Position numbers and translations under genes: made by a program. DNA of 64,000 nucleotides from Symbiodinium natans (taxonomy: Eukaryota > Sar > Dinophyceae > Suessiales > Symbiodiniaceae), in NCBI GenBank assembly GCA_905221605.1, contig CAJNDS010002466.1, forward strand, positions 62,001 through 126,000. Reading direction: 5' to 3'. A model generated the notes under the pieces. It was not told the origin of the DNA. It ran no database searches and saw nothing but the letters and a program-made list of their open reading frames with translations. This document shows positions 1-9,898 of this stretch, piece after piece (the stretch's first letter is position 1; each line of letters begins with the position of its first letter).

Positions 1-170
1 GGAGCTACTCATGCGCTACGCCCGGCAACATCACAAAGTGAGCTTGACGGCTGCATCAAGGCGGAGGTGACGCTAGCAGGAGACCAGAGAGTCAAGCTTC
101 CTCAAACCAACAGCGGTGTGATCCTGGCAGATGAGGCTCAGCCAATAGTTCCTTTGGGTTCCTTGGTCAA
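1..170 (+). CDS. Copia aspartic protease, C-terminal remnant (partial)
   Basis: Frame 1 reads from the first base as the end of a retropepsin: Gly-Ala-Thr-His follows the catalytic Asp-Ser/Thr-Gly, which lies outside the window. A stretch ending Ile-Val-Pro-Leu-Gly aligns with residues about 945-1000 of the intact minus-strand polyprotein. After Leu-Val-Lys (about base 168) homology continues one frame back (Ile-Leu-Gly-Tyr-Glu-Phe-Val-Trp), next to a run of A. This indicates a one-base indel. The protease would cleave the polyprotein inside virus-like particles. It cannot be expressed in frame with the downstream part as written. Confidence 0.75.
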
Positions 171-2624
171 ATCCTGGGCTATGAGTTCGTGTGGAACAGC
201 AAGGGTTGCCGTCTTCGTCATGAATCTCGCCCGGAGATTCAGGTGTTTACAAGATCATCGTGCCCGGAGGTTCGAGAATGTGACGCGTTGAGGCTGATAG
301 CAGAATTGGAGTCGCAGTCTGTGGAGGCAAGCCTCAAGTCCATGGTGGAGCTCAAGGCGGCGATCATGGCAGCCAAGCAGAAAAGGCCTACGGACTGGAA
401 GGGCTATCTTCAGGAGTATGTGCGGTCAGGGGATAAGGCGGATGGGCTGAGAGCAGTGTTTGAGGCCCCGTTTATGCAGCATGTTCCGGTGGAGGAAAAG
501 GGCAAGATCGTGGAGATGATCCCGGATTCCCCACAGGCAGCCTGGAAGCTTCTGAAGAAGATGCCGTTGAACAGAGCGAGACGGAGGCAGTTATGGAGGG
601 CACCTGAATGGGTGGTTCACTTGTTCGCTGGCCCAGGGGTCAAGGGAGACCCTATCAAGCAGGCGGCATGCGAGACCTTGGAGATCGACGTCGCTGCGGG
701 TTGGGACTTGTTGGACAATGAGCTGTACGCCTTCTTGCTATGGGCAGCGGCGCAGGGCAGGATCAAGGCAGTTGTCGGGGGGCCTCCGTGTAGGACGTTT
801 TCCCTACTTCGACATCGTGAACTAGAAAGAAAGGCTGCAAGGATGCCGAGGCCGGTGAGATCAGACCAATTCCTATGGGGTCTTCCTCACCTATGTGCAG
901 AAGATGAGGCGCTGGTCAAGGGCGACAACCTCCTGATCTTGAGAATGGTCTGGCTGTGGCTGGTGGCAGAGGCTGGCTGTGGCGAGGACGATAAGGAGGA
1001 GTGGAGATTTGATAAGGTCGACTTTGGCATGGAGCACCCGGAGGACCCAAGGGAATTCCTTGATCCTGAGTCAGACCTGTGGGCGATATGTCCGTCGATC
1101 TGGAGGACGCACTTCATGAGGGCGCTGAAGGAAGAGGTGGACCTCGAGAAGTACCAGTTTGATCAAGGGGCATATGGTCATGAGCAACGGAAACCTTCGG
1201 TGTTTTTGGCGAACATGGACTTGAACCTTCATGCTAGGGACACACGCCGGGAGGTTCCAAAGCCTACTTCGTCATCGGCAATGGCAGCGTGGGCACCGGG
1301 TCTGCGGAAAGAGATTGCGAGGGCACTCTTGCAAAGAAGGCTTCGAGGAAGTGTGGTTCAAGCAAGGGCCATGTCAGCCAAGGAGACGGCGGAATGGAGA
1401 GAGCATCTCGATGCCGGACACTGGCCGTACAGAAGGGACTGCTCGGTGTGCCTGGCAGCGTCGGGGACAGGGAGACCGGCGAGGAAGGTGCTTCACAGGG
1501 ATGCCTATGTACTGAGTCTGGACATTGCAGGGGCGTTCAGAGACCAGGGAGTGGATGAGAAGAAGGGACGAAGGTATCGTTTCGTGCTGGCCGGTACATA
1601 TGTGTACCCGAAGGGATACTCCGTGCGGAAGGACGAGCCAATACCTCCAGGTGGCGTTCCAGAAGCAGTCTCTCCAGATCCAGGTGGCGTTCCAAAAGCA
1701 GTCTCTCCAGATCCAGGTGGCGTTCCAAAAGCAGTCTCTCCAGATCCAGGTGGCGTTCCAGAAGCAGTCTCTCCAGATCCAGGTGGCGTTCCAAAAGCAG
1801 TCTCTCCAGATCCAAGTGGCGTTCCAGAAGCAGTCTCTCCAGATCCAAGTGGCGTTCCAGAAGCAGTCTCTCCAGATTCAGGTGGTGATCCCCGAGGCGA
1901 AGCTGAGGAGGAGGGAAACGAATGGTTCGAGACCTACGAAGAGGAAGAGGAAGAAGAACCTGGAGAGCATGAAGGAGATGGAGAGATAAAGGCGCAAGAA
2001 GAAAAGTGGAAGAAGCTGGTCGGGGATTTGAAAAGGCCCATGGAGTTTCAGACCCTTCGATTTGCAATCCCATTGGAGAAGCACCGCGGGAAGGAGATCC
2101 TAGAGGCAGTCCAGGACATCTATGTCACGCTGAAGGCGAGTGGCATGCCGTTGTCCCGAATCCACTCGGACAGGGCCAAGGAGTTCCGTACCAAGCCATT
2201 ACAAAAGTGGTGTCGGGAGAGGGACATCTTCCAGACATTCACGGAAGGTTGTGCGCCTTCCCAGAACGCGGTCGCTGAAGGAGGAGTGAAATGGTTGAAA
2301 GCTAAGGCACGCCTTTTGTTGAGCGCCAAGAACGTGGAGAAGAAGTACTGGCCATGTGCGATGAAGGAGGCGTGTGATGCGCATAACAGGAGAATGCTGG
2401 CAAGGCCCGCGAAGAAGGTGCGCTTTGGTTCCGAGGTGTGGATCAAGTCGAAGAAGGACCATGGACCTTTCGACCTCAGGTGGGAAAAGGGAACCTATCT
2501 GGGCCCTATGGAAGACGTTCGTGAAGGACATGTGGTCTTGCTACAGGATGGGACTTGGCTGAGGACTTTGCATATCCGCCTGAGTACATTGAGGAGATGC
2601 CTCCTGAGTATGCCGTGGACTTAG
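171..2624 (+). CDS. Copia pol segment: DNMT-like domain plus DD35E integrase
   Basis: This is an open frame continuing the protease region; it has no start codon of its own because it is polyprotein. Residue numbers count from base 189. Residues 141-345 resemble a cytosine-5 DNA methyltransferase core: HLFAGPG (144-150) as motif I, an acidic EID at 165-167, and GGPPCRTFS (197-205), close to the GGPPCQxFS catalytic motif IV. Residues 406-421 form the integrase zinc site (H406, H411, C418, C421). The catalytic acids are D445, D661 and E697, with 35 residues between the last two. About 215 residues separate the first two acids because of a repeat-rich acidic insert. The end of the frame loses homology after about residue 797, where RT continues one frame back. 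Confidence 0.85.
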   Translation: MLGYEFVWNSKGCRLRHESRPEIQVFTRSSCPEVRECDALRLIAELESQSVEASLKSMVELKAAIMAAKQKRPTDWKGYLQEYVRSGDKADGLRAVFEAPFMQHVPVEEKGKIVEMIPDSPQAAWKLLKKMPLNRARRRQLWRAPEWVVHLFAGPGVKGDPIKQAACETLEIDVAAGWDLLDNELYAFLLWAAAQGRIKAVVGGPPCRTFSLLRHRELERKAARMPRPVRSDQFLWGLPHLCAEDEALVKGDNLLILRMVWLWLVAEAGCGEDDKEEWRFDKVDFGMEHPEDPREFLDPESDLWAICPSIWRTHFMRALKEEVDLEKYQFDQGAYGHEQRKPSVFLANMDLNLHARDTRREVPKPTSSSAMAAWAPGLRKEIARALLQRRLRGSVVQARAMSAKETAEWREHLDAGHWPYRRDCSVCLAASGTGRPARKVLHRDAYVLSLDIAGAFRDQGVDEKKGRRYRFVLAGTYVYPKGYSVRKDEPIPPGGVPEAVSPDPGGVPKAVSPDPGGVPKAVSPDPGGVPEAVSPDPGGVPKAVSPDPSGVPEAVSPDPSGVPEAVSPDSGGDPRGEAEEEGNEWFETYEEEEEEEPGEHEGDGEIKAQEEKWKKLVGDLKRPMEFQTLRFAIPLEKHRGKEILEAVQDIYVTLKASGMPLSRIHSDRAKEFRTKPLQKWCRERDIFQTFTEGCAPSQNAVAEGGVKWLKAKARLLLSAKNVEKKYWPCAMKEACDAHNRRMLARPAKKVRFGSEVWIKSKKDHGPFDLRWEKGTYLGPMEDVREGHVVLLQDGTWLRTLHIRLSTLRRCLLSMPWT
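1647..1877 (+). repeat. 33-bp coding minisatellite, 7 units
   Basis: Seven in-frame copies of a 33-base unit encode the 11-residue repeat PGGVPEAVSPD, with Glu/Lys and Gly/Ser variants. They lie inside the integrase between the first and second catalytic aspartates and are followed by an acidic Glu-rich run. The unit length keeps the frame. Confidence 0.9.
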
Positions 2625-5600
2625 TGGAACCCGGGAGAAGAGTTCGGGGGAAGACCACCTTGCGGGACCCAGAAGTTCGGGAGCTGAAGGTTCATCAAGA
2701 TGAAAGGAGAAGGCAACTGGTGGAGACATTGATGGCTTCTACAATCTGGTCTAGCAAGGAGGCGATTGCTAAGCGACCACAGCTTCGAGAGAGCTCAATG
2801 ACATCGGACGATGTGGCGTACCTGACGCTTGGCGCATACCAACATGGCGGCATCGTGAATGTCACCAACGCGACAACGAAGTATGAGAAGGAGGTGGAAG
2901 CGGCTTGTGAACTGCTACGCCATGACTTCCCGGGAGAAGGCTTCACGTCGATCGTCCTGGTAAAGAATGCCGTTATGCCAATCCACAGGGATAGCTACAA
3001 CAAAAAGGAGTCGAGCAATTTGGTGTCCCCGTTGGCGGTGACAAAAGGAAGTGGGGTCTGGCAGGAGCTGAAGGTGGGGGACGAGTTCAAGGGCGAGTAC
3101 CAGACACGATGCGTCAACGGAAAGGAAGTGCCTGGGCAAGTGATAGAATTCACGAGGCCTGTGAAGGTGAACCCATCGAGGCTACATGAGCCAGTCCTTG
3201 GAGAAAGTGGTCCTCGGATGTTGGTGGTTGGCTTCACGATTGCGGGAGCGCACAAGCTGGATGTCGACAAGGTGGAATACTTGAAGAGCTTGGGATGTTG
3301 GAGCTTGGAGCCGTCAACGAGCAATGGGGAGGATGCTACTCAACGTGAGGGCCATGGCAAAGAATGTGGTGGGAGAAGAGAGGATGTGTTGATGATCCCC
3401 GGGGGAAAGGTGAGCTTGAGCACGAGTTGGTCGATGCGATACCAGCCTGAGGAGGAGAACGTCAAGGAAGAGATCCTATCCCCGATGCCTACATTGCCTA
3501 TGAATAAGGAGGAGAAGAGGTATTGGGAAGAAAGGGCTATGGCGTTAAAGGCGTTCATCATCCATGAAGCTGCTTGCGCGGATCAAAGAGAAGAAGGAGG
3601 CGAGGGCATTGACGTGGAGATGAATGAAAGGTTGGTTGACGCAGAGGAGGAGTTAGACTTCGTCCAGGAGATCTTGTCCAATGACGTGTGCGAGCGGGAA
3701 GAGAAGTCCCTCAAGGAGATAAGGGAAAGGGGAGTTCGCCTTGCAAAGGTGGCGGCGGATGCTACCACGGAGAACGTGGAGGACATCCTGAGAAACCTGA
3801 AGGAGCCCCTCACCGTGACGCACACAGTAGCACTTCCAGAGGTGAAGACACATTTACCCGTGTGGGTGCCAAGCATATCCAAGGAGGTCGGCCACTTGAC
3901 GGGCAATGGCACCCTGGTCCCGATTCCCCTCTCTGATGCGAAGCGGCTACAAGACCAAGGAGAAATAACATTGGTCCCGGCCAAGACGGTGCACACAGTG
4001 AAGCCTCCTGATGCCGCTGCGGTGCCGCTCGTGCAAGATGGTGGAGATGAGGAAAGGAGGACGCCTGACAAAGAGGTAAGTGCCGAGAACAGCATGTACA
4101 AGAGAAAGACGAGACTGGTCATCTGCGGCAACTACATCAAGGGTGACACCGAGGTGTTCACGTCTGCCGCCAGCGCAGAGAGCCTACGCTGTGGTCTGGC
4201 GTTTGCGGCCCAAAGGAAATGGAGCGCGGCAGTTACGGACATCAATTCGGCATTTACTCTGACGCCGATGTCAGAGTCCAGTGTGCGATATGCCATCACA
4301 GTCCCCAAGGTTGTGGTGGATGCGGGGTGTGCTCCTCCAAACACTGCCTACCTGGTCGAAAGGCTTCTGTACGGCTTGAAGGAAGCGCCGCGATTGTGGG
4401 GGAATTTTCGCGATCGACGCATCAAGAAGGCAAGGGTTCGCGTGGGAGAAAGGGAGTGTAAGTTTGCCCAGATGGACACGGACCCCGCGGTGTGGAGGTT
4501 GGTGCCCGTAGATGATGAAACGGAAACATTGGCAATGATGATCGTCTACGTGGATGACGTGATGTTCCTGGGCAAGAATGATGAAATCAAGAGCATGTAT
4601 GCCTGGCTCACCCAAGGAGAAGGTGATGGTGAAGGATGGAAATGCTCGGAGTTGGAATGGGTAGGCCAAAGGCCTGTCCGTTACCTCGGAATGGAGGTGC
4701 GAAGCCGCTGCTGTGGAGATGAGGTCCACTACCACATCAGCCAGGGTGGGTACATCGCAGACCTGGTTCGAGAGTATGGGATGGAGTCCGAAAAACCCTC
4801 GAAGGTGCCGGCGACGAAAGAACTCATCCCGCAGTGGGAAGAAGATGAGGAAGAAGAGTGTGGCGTGGATCAAGAGGGTATTCGAGCAGCCCAAACAGCC
4901 GCTGGAGAATTGCTATGGCTGGCCACGCGTACCAGGCCAGACATCAGCTTTGCCACGAGCTATGTGTGTGGGATGGCGACCCGCAAACCAGAAGCTGCGG
5001 TGCGGTTGGCGCACCAGGTGCGTCGTTACCTCCTCGACACCCCGGAGATTGGCTTGGTCTATCGTGGGTCGCAGCAGGCGGTGGAGACTTTCTCGGATGC
5101 AAGTTTCGCCCCGGGAAGCGGAAAATCCTTTGGCTGCAGCGCCGTATCGCTCTTCGGAGGCTTCGTAGCGTGGAGAATGACAAAACAAGCTCTGATAACG
5201 CTGTCTACGGCGGAGTCAGAGTTGTATGAGCTGATTGCCGCGCACCAGCTAGGCCTGGGCATCCAGGCGTGGGCCACGGAGGTGCAGAGCGATGTGGGCC
5301 AGGCCATCAAGGTCGACAACACTGCTGCTCTGGGACTTGCAAGTACCGCACCGGGTACTTGGAAGACTCGTCACCTCCGGGTGAGGGCGAGGTACCTTCG
5401 CCAAGAGGTGCTCGCTCAGCGGATATCCCTACATCACGAACCTGGAGAAGGGCAACCAGCAGATTTGGGGACCAAGCCAGTTCCAGCTGCCAGACTACTT
5501 GTACTCCGGCGCCTTTGGGGCATGGTTTCGGCAGATGAGTTCGCCAAGGAGCACGATGTCAGTGAAAGCCGACCAGCGAATGCGGTGTCAAAGCTTGAGG

Positions 5601-6247
5601 CAGTGAAGATCATGGCGATGATGTTGGCAATGACAATGGTGAAGGGAGCGGACGCCGAGAAGGAGTTCAAGAAGCCGGTGGAGTTGGATGGAAGTTTGGA
5701 GTTCTACGTCTGTGTGGTAGTCGGCGGCGTGGCTTTGCTTGGAGTATGGGAATTCCTGAAGGGCCTGGCTACGTGGATGTGGGGAGATCGTGAAGAAGCA
5801 CGCGCAAAAAGGGCCAGAAGACTAGCAAAGATAAGGGATCAAGCAGCTCGAGCCCTACAGCGTGAACTGGCGAGTGCGGAGGAGGAGGAAATGCAGTCAG
5901 AGGGTGTGTCATCAGCCCCGGCTTGCCCGCCAGCAGCGAGGCAGCAGGCGTCCTCGTCGTCTACATCACTGGTGCCAGAACATCAGGAAGAAAACAGTAT
6001 AACAACGGCCCGTGCAGCAAAAGAGAAGCTGACTTTCCGAGGTTTGTCGGCGGCGCTCTATGTTGCGGAGCATGGAGATCGAGTTCACGTTCGGCAAGAG
6101 TGTTATGGCTTGAGGCATGCGAACAAGGAGAGACTTCGGAAGTTGCGATATTGTACATGTTGTGCAGAGGGATACCCCCTGTACTATCGCCTCCCTTTTG
6201 GAGATCCTCCCCTTGAAGAACCGGGCCAAGAAGCGCATCGAAGATGA
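2555..6247 (+). CDS. Copia pol segment: 2OG-Fe(II)-oxygenase-like, RT, RNase H, membrane tail
   Basis: Frame open from the integrase end; the first codon here is TTG, so this is a frameshifted continuation rather than a separate gene. Residues 95-248 look like a double-stranded-beta-helix oxygenase: H144-x-D146, H211 and R221 (H plus 10). Residues about 480-720 are the copia RT, with D562 and YVDD at 665-668. Residues about 840-985 are RNase H, with D848, E889, D921 and D970. Residues about 1049-1068 form a hydrophobic segment, followed by a basic helix and a tail with a Cys cluster (C1183, C1200, C1202, C1203). The frame stops 32 bases before the 3' LTR. Function in copying: reverse transcription of element RNA in particles. 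The roles of the oxygenase-like part and the tail are unknown. Confidence 0.85.
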   Translation: MAEDFAYPPEYIEEMPPEYAVDLVEPGRRVRGKTTLRDPEVRELKVHQDERRRQLVETLMASTIWSSKEAIAKRPQLRESSMTSDDVAYLTLGAYQHGGIVNVTNATTKYEKEVEAACELLRHDFPGEGFTSIVLVKNAVMPIHRDSYNKKESSNLVSPLAVTKGSGVWQELKVGDEFKGEYQTRCVNGKEVPGQVIEFTRPVKVNPSRLHEPVLGESGPRMLVVGFTIAGAHKLDVDKVEYLKSLGCWSLEPSTSNGEDATQREGHGKECGGRREDVLMIPGGKVSLSTSWSMRYQPEEENVKEEILSPMPTLPMNKEEKRYWEERAMALKAFIIHEAACADQREEGGEGIDVEMNERLVDAEEELDFVQEILSNDVCEREEKSLKEIRERGVRLAKVAADATTENVEDILRNLKEPLTVTHTVALPEVKTHLPVWVPSISKEVGHLTGNGTLVPIPLSDAKRLQDQGEITLVPAKTVHTVKPPDAAAVPLVQDGGDEERRTPDKEVSAENSMYKRKTRLVICGNYIKGDTEVFTSAASAESLRCGLAFAAQRKWSAAVTDINSAFTLTPMSESSVRYAITVPKVVVDAGCAPPNTAYLVERLLYGLKEAPRLWGNFRDRRIKKARVRVGERECKFAQMDTDPAVWRLVPVDDETETLAMMIVYVDDVMFLGKNDEIKSMYAWLTQGEGDGEGWKCSELEWVGQRPVRYLGMEVRSRCCGDEVHYHISQGGYIADLVREYGMESEKPSKVPATKELIPQWEEDEEEECGVDQEGIRAAQTAAGELLWLATRTRPDISFATSYVCGMATRKPEAAVRLAHQVRRYLLDTPEIGLVYRGSQQAVETFSDASFAPGSGKSFGCSAVSLFGGFVAWRMTKQALITLSTAESELYELIAAHQLGLGIQAWATEVQSDVGQAIKVDNTAALGLASTAPGTWKTRHLRVRARYLRQEVLAQRISLHHEPGEGQPADLGTKPVPAARLLVLRRLWGMVSADEFAKEHDVSESRPANAVSKLEAVKIMAMMLAMTMVKGADAEKEFKKPVELDGSLEFYVCVVVGGVALLGVWEFLKGLATWMWGDREEARAKRARRLAKIRDQAARALQRELASAEEEEMQSEGVSSAPACPPAARQQASSSSTSLVPEHQEENSITTARAAKEKLTFRGLSAALYVAEHGDRVHVRQECYGLRHANKERLRKLRYCTCCAEGYPLYYRLPFGDPPLEEPGQEAHRR

Positions 6248-6270
6248 CATTTTGTCAGAGCTTCCAAACC

Positions 6271-6279
6271 GAGGAGGAG
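6271..6279 (+). other. Polypurine tract of element 1
   Basis: GAGGAGGAG lies immediately before the TGTTG of the LTR. The minus-strand element has nearly the same tract (AAGGAGGAG) before its own LTR. This is the expected plus-strand primer site. Confidence 0.8.
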
Positions 6280-6592
6280 TGTTGATGCGCGGGAGTGACT
6301 TGAAGGAGTCAGGGGAGTACGTGGGCCACATGCCTCCGCCGTGCGTGTACAAAACCAAAGGGGTTGGCTACGTATGGACCCTTGAGCCGTCACGTATATA
6401 CCATAGGGCACATGTGTTCAAAACAACGGCACGGAGCCAGAGCATGTACAGTGTAAAGATCATGGCTGTACGCTTGATCGTTGTGAATTGCAGAACAAAA
6501 GAAGCCACGCGACCCCCGTCGCATGCCATGGCCGCGTTTGATGCTGACTTTGCACAAGCCCTTGAGACCCAGATAACTCCAGATGCCCAACA
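6280..6592 (+). repeat. 3' LTR of element 1 (313 bp)
   Basis: Starts TGTTGATG and ends CCCAACA, with the canonical copia TGTTG/CAACA ends. The reading frame that crosses it (to about 6605) is a by-product. The target-site duplication would begin GTTTA at 6593, but the 5' partner is outside the window. Confidence 0.85.
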
Positions 6593-6593
6593 G

Positions 6594-6649
6594 TTTAGGG
6601 TTTAGGGTTTAGGGTTTAGGGTTTAGGGTTTAGGGTTTAGGGTTTAGGG
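6594..6649 (+). repeat. Telomere-like array (TTTAGGG)8
   Basis: Eight exact units directly abut the LTR of element 1, so the element inserted into or at the edge of a telomere-like array. Confidence 0.95.
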
Positions 6650-7784
6650 TGAGCTTCCTTGGCCTTTGTCGCACGCGGGTCATCCGACATCTGAGCATTC
6701 AGTGCCCCAGCAGGATGCGAGGGGTGCCTCCCTTAAGCTTCTTCACGTCGGGCATGCAGAGAAGCGCCTAGGGCTTAGGGTGTAGGGTTTTAGGGCTTCG
6801 GGTGTAGGGTTTTATAGGGCTTTAGGGTTTTGGGCTTGTAGGGTTTAGTGTTTTAGGGTTTAGGGTCTTCGGGTTTAGGCCCCACACCCTGATACCCCTG
6901 CACCCCGAAGCCCTTACGTGCAACCGTGGAAGCAATGTAGGTGACCATGGCTGTCTGCATCGTGCACTGGATTATGCCCAGCCATTTGTCTCGAATCTCA
7001 ACCTCAGGGAACACAGGGAACACAGGGACTAAGCGTGTAGTGTTTTGGGTTTAGGGTTTAGGCTAAAAGTTTAGGGTTTGGGGTTTAAGGCTCAGGGTTT
7101 TGGGTGTAGGGTTTGGGGCCGTTTTGGGTCTGGGGATTGTAGGGCTGCGGGCCCCACCCTCGGGACCCCAACCGCCTGTCAGTCTTGCCCATGAATCCGC
7201 CCTTGAGACCCTAACCGCTGTAAAGACCCTTGAAAAGCACCCATCCTGACAGTACCATCTTGACTTAGAAACCGTACCATCATGAGTCTTTCTACGTGAC
7301 AGGAACTCTCTTGACAAGGAACCCACCCTCGGGACCCCAACCTCTCTTGCACTTATAACCTCTTCTCCCTTCATATCTTGGTCTAACCGTTCACACCCTT
7401 GTCCGGGGATTCATGAAGATATGGTTAATGCACAGGCTTTTGGTACTAACCGGGCTGGTTGACCTTTCGCACCCATCACACCTTGAGACCCTAACCGCTG
7501 TTTCCAAGCCACTAAGAACCCAATATAATAGTATTACTGCGGTAAGTTCACGCACGCGCATTAATAATATCGGGGTGTAGGGCTTAGGGAAATGGGTCGA
7601 GTGTTTACCTTTTGCTTCAAAGTTATGTAGGGTTTTGGGTTGAGTGCGTTTTTAGGGTTCGAGTCCACAGGTTCAGGGATTAGTTTAGATAGTCGAAGTT
7701 TCATGGGTATGTAGCCATATGCAGGGCTGTAAGTATGCTGCGCTACCCTCACCCTGGCAAGAGGCCGGACTGGGTGTAGGTTGT
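6650..7784. other. Degenerate telomere-like spacer
   Basis: Mostly broken TTTAGGG/CCCTAAA-like text. A GC-rich patch at about 6655-6770 is open on the minus strand and could be exon remnants (reading MPDVKKLKGG). No recognisable gene was found. Confidence 0.5.
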
Positions 7785-7981
7785 ACTTGAAGGTTCATGG
7801 TACTTCTGAACCACTTACAACTGTACTTATAACCCCAAATATATAACCATATTAGGGCACTTGAGGAGCTTATAAGTGGGTCACAAGTACAGTCTAAACC
7901 CTAAACCTTAAACCCTAAACCCTAAACCCTAAACCCTAAACCCTAAACCGTGGGGTTGCTAAGTACCCTGAACCTCCAAGT
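7785..7981. repeat. Foldback (MITE-like) repeat, family A, with internal telomere-like array
   Basis: The left end ACTTGAAGGTTCATGGTAC and the right end GTACCCTGAACCTCCAAGT are imperfect inverted repeats. A CCCTAAA array at about 7893-7948 sits inside the right arm. The related copy at 36369-36519 lacks the array. Confidence 0.65.
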
Positions 7982-8287
7982 AGGTTCCAGGTCTGGCTCG
8001 GGTCTGTTGTTGGGCATGCCAGAGCTAGCACCCTCGGTTCGGATCAAGGACCCTGGTCTGGTGTCGACCCAACATCAAAAACAACTCCAAACCCCTAATT
8101 CCTATCGCAAATCCCACAAACTTTCCCGAAGTTTACACCTTAAACCCTAAACACTGAACCCTGAACCCTAAGCCCTTATGGTAGAAACCGAAACACTACT
8201 CCTGAAACCGCGTGCCCCAGACTGCCCTGCCATCCCCAATGCCTCCTAAAGCCTGTAGACCCTGAGCCTGTCAACCCTGTACACCCT
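7982..8287. other. Spacer without recognised gene
   Basis: Unique sequence with scattered degenerate CCCTAAA. A 66-codon open stretch at 7950-8150 is not supported by any motif. Confidence 0.4.
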
Positions 8288-8488
8288 GGGTTTAGGGTTT
8301 AGGGGTTTAGGGGTTTAGGGGTTTAGGGGTTTAGGGGTTTAGGGGTTTAGGGGTTTAGGGGTTTAGGGGTTTAGGGGTTTAGGGGTTTAGGTGTTTGGGG
8401 GTTTAGGGGTTTAGGGGTTTAGGTGTTTGGGGGTTTAGGGGTTTAGGGGTTTAGGGGTTTAGGGGTTTAGGGGTTTAGGGGTTTAGGG
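8288..8488 (+). repeat. 8-mer array (GGGGTTTA), about 25 units
   Basis: A homogeneous octamer variant of the telomere-like repeat with one extra G per unit and two GTGTTTGG-type variants. Confidence 0.95.
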
Positions 8489-9315
8489 TTAAACCCAAAA
8501 CCCTAAATCCTCAACCCTCAAACCCGAAACCCTTAGCCAAAAACCTAAACCCTGAACCCATGTAACTCTTCTTACACCCCACGCCTTCATCTCCCCCCCC
8601 CGAAGCCCGATGAGACTTGTGCGCCTGTTGCTTTGTGCTGTATGAACAGAGCTTGTCCGGATCCTGGCTGGGGTTTGGGGTGAACCCGCAAAACCCTAAA
8701 CCTAAACCTAAACCCTCAACCCTCAACCCTCAACCCCAAACCCAAACTGTTCGCAGAGTCCCTCTTATAAGCAACCTATATGCTCTGTGTTTTGCAAAGC
8801 TTAAGCCCCTAACCAGGCAAGGCTGCGATAGCATGGGGTTTTTAGGGTCTCGGGATTGGGGGTCTGAATGCATCCGTTTTTTGGTGGTGGGGGGGGGGGG
8901 GGGGGGGGGGGGGTGGTGGGGGGTTGGGGCTGACATTCAGGCAGTGCTATTGGAACTACTCCATCACAAAACAAGTGCCCCCCAAAAACATTGCTGGTTT
9001 GTTCAAAAGCGAACGCCGAAATATCTTGTAGTGAGACCAGTGAGACCATGGAGTGTACCCCCTTGAGCCCAATCCCCCAACCCTCAGCCCTGAATCACCG
9101 AACTCTAGACCCTAAACCCTAAACCAAACTCTGGACCACCCCTAAACCCCTCAACCCCTCAACCCTTACACCCTAAACACTACACCCCCAGCCCAAAACG
9201 GCCACGAACAACTCTCTAACTACCCCTCCCCCCTCTCTCGGGTTAGTTTAGGGTCGAGGTTTTGGGGCTTAGGGGTCTTGGGGTTTAGGGTCTTAGGGTC
9301 CTAGGGTTTAGGATT

Positions 9316-9347
<32 letters not shown>

Positions 9348-9853
9348 GGTTTAGGGTTTAGGGTTTAGGGTTTAGGGTGGGTTTAGGACTTGAGGCCGTG
9401 CGCCCTCGGCTCGCCTCGCTGGCTTCGAACAGCTCCATCTTGCTGCCCGAGCGCTAGTCACAGCAAGAACCTCGGGTTCTGGATTGGTTTGGGAGTTTAG
9501 GGTTTAGGGTTTAGGGTTCAGGGTTTAGGGTTTAGGGCTTAGGGTTCAGGGTTTAGGGTTGTAGGGTGTTAGGGGTTTAGGGTTTAGGGTTGTAGGGTGT
9601 TAGGGGTTTAGGTTTTAGGGTTTTCGGGTTTTAGGGGTGTAGGGTTTTGTGGGCTTAGGGTTTTGGGGCTCTACTGTGGGCTTCAAGGCTTTGGATGTAG
9701 GAGTAGTAGGGCAAGGGTTGTAGATTAGAGGGATCTAGGATGTTGCGGGGTCATGTGGGTTCTCAGTCAGCAGGGTTTAGAGTGTAAGGTTGCAGCTATA
9801 GAATTCAGACGTGCAGGGCCGCTTGCCGTACTACAGGGCTGCAGTGTACAGGG
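8489..9853. other. Telomere-like spacer with homopolymer
   Basis: Holds a G25 run (8889-8913), TTGAGGG units (about 9315-9340), TTTAGGG units (9341-9378) and degenerate arrays at 9500-9660. A GC-rich patch at 9395-9480 is open on the minus strand (reads MELFEASEASRGR) and may be an exon relic. Reading frames across the G run and the arrays are composition artefacts. Confidence 0.5.
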
Positions 9854-9898
9854 TCAAAGGACACAGAAATATTCTGATGCTGCGATTGACTTCCGACC

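Larger units (their letters stand above)
1..6592 (+). mobile_element. Ty1/copia LTR retrotransposon, 5' part outside window (element 1)
   Basis: The domain order is protease, integrase, RT, RNase H, which is the copia order. The window opens just after the protease DS/TG triad, reading Gly-Ala-Thr-His. The 3' end is defined by a purine tract (6271-6279) followed by an LTR running from TGTTG to CAACA and ending at 6592. Telomere-like repeat starts at the next base. The coding region is broken by a frame change near 168 and another near 2570-2580, so this copy is probably dead. Gag, the 5' LTR and the PBS lie upstream of the window. It shares all domains with the minus-strand element at 53710-62899 but is clearly divergent from it. 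Confidence 0.9.

Noticed and set aside
6117-6605. 162-codon + frame across the end of element 1
   Set aside because: It overlaps the real polyprotein end, runs through the LTR and stops in the telomere-like array. It is a by-product.
8617-9066. 149-codon + frame
   Set aside because: It crosses telomere-like units and a G25 tract (poly-Gly). No motif; the opposite strand is equally open (poly-Pro).
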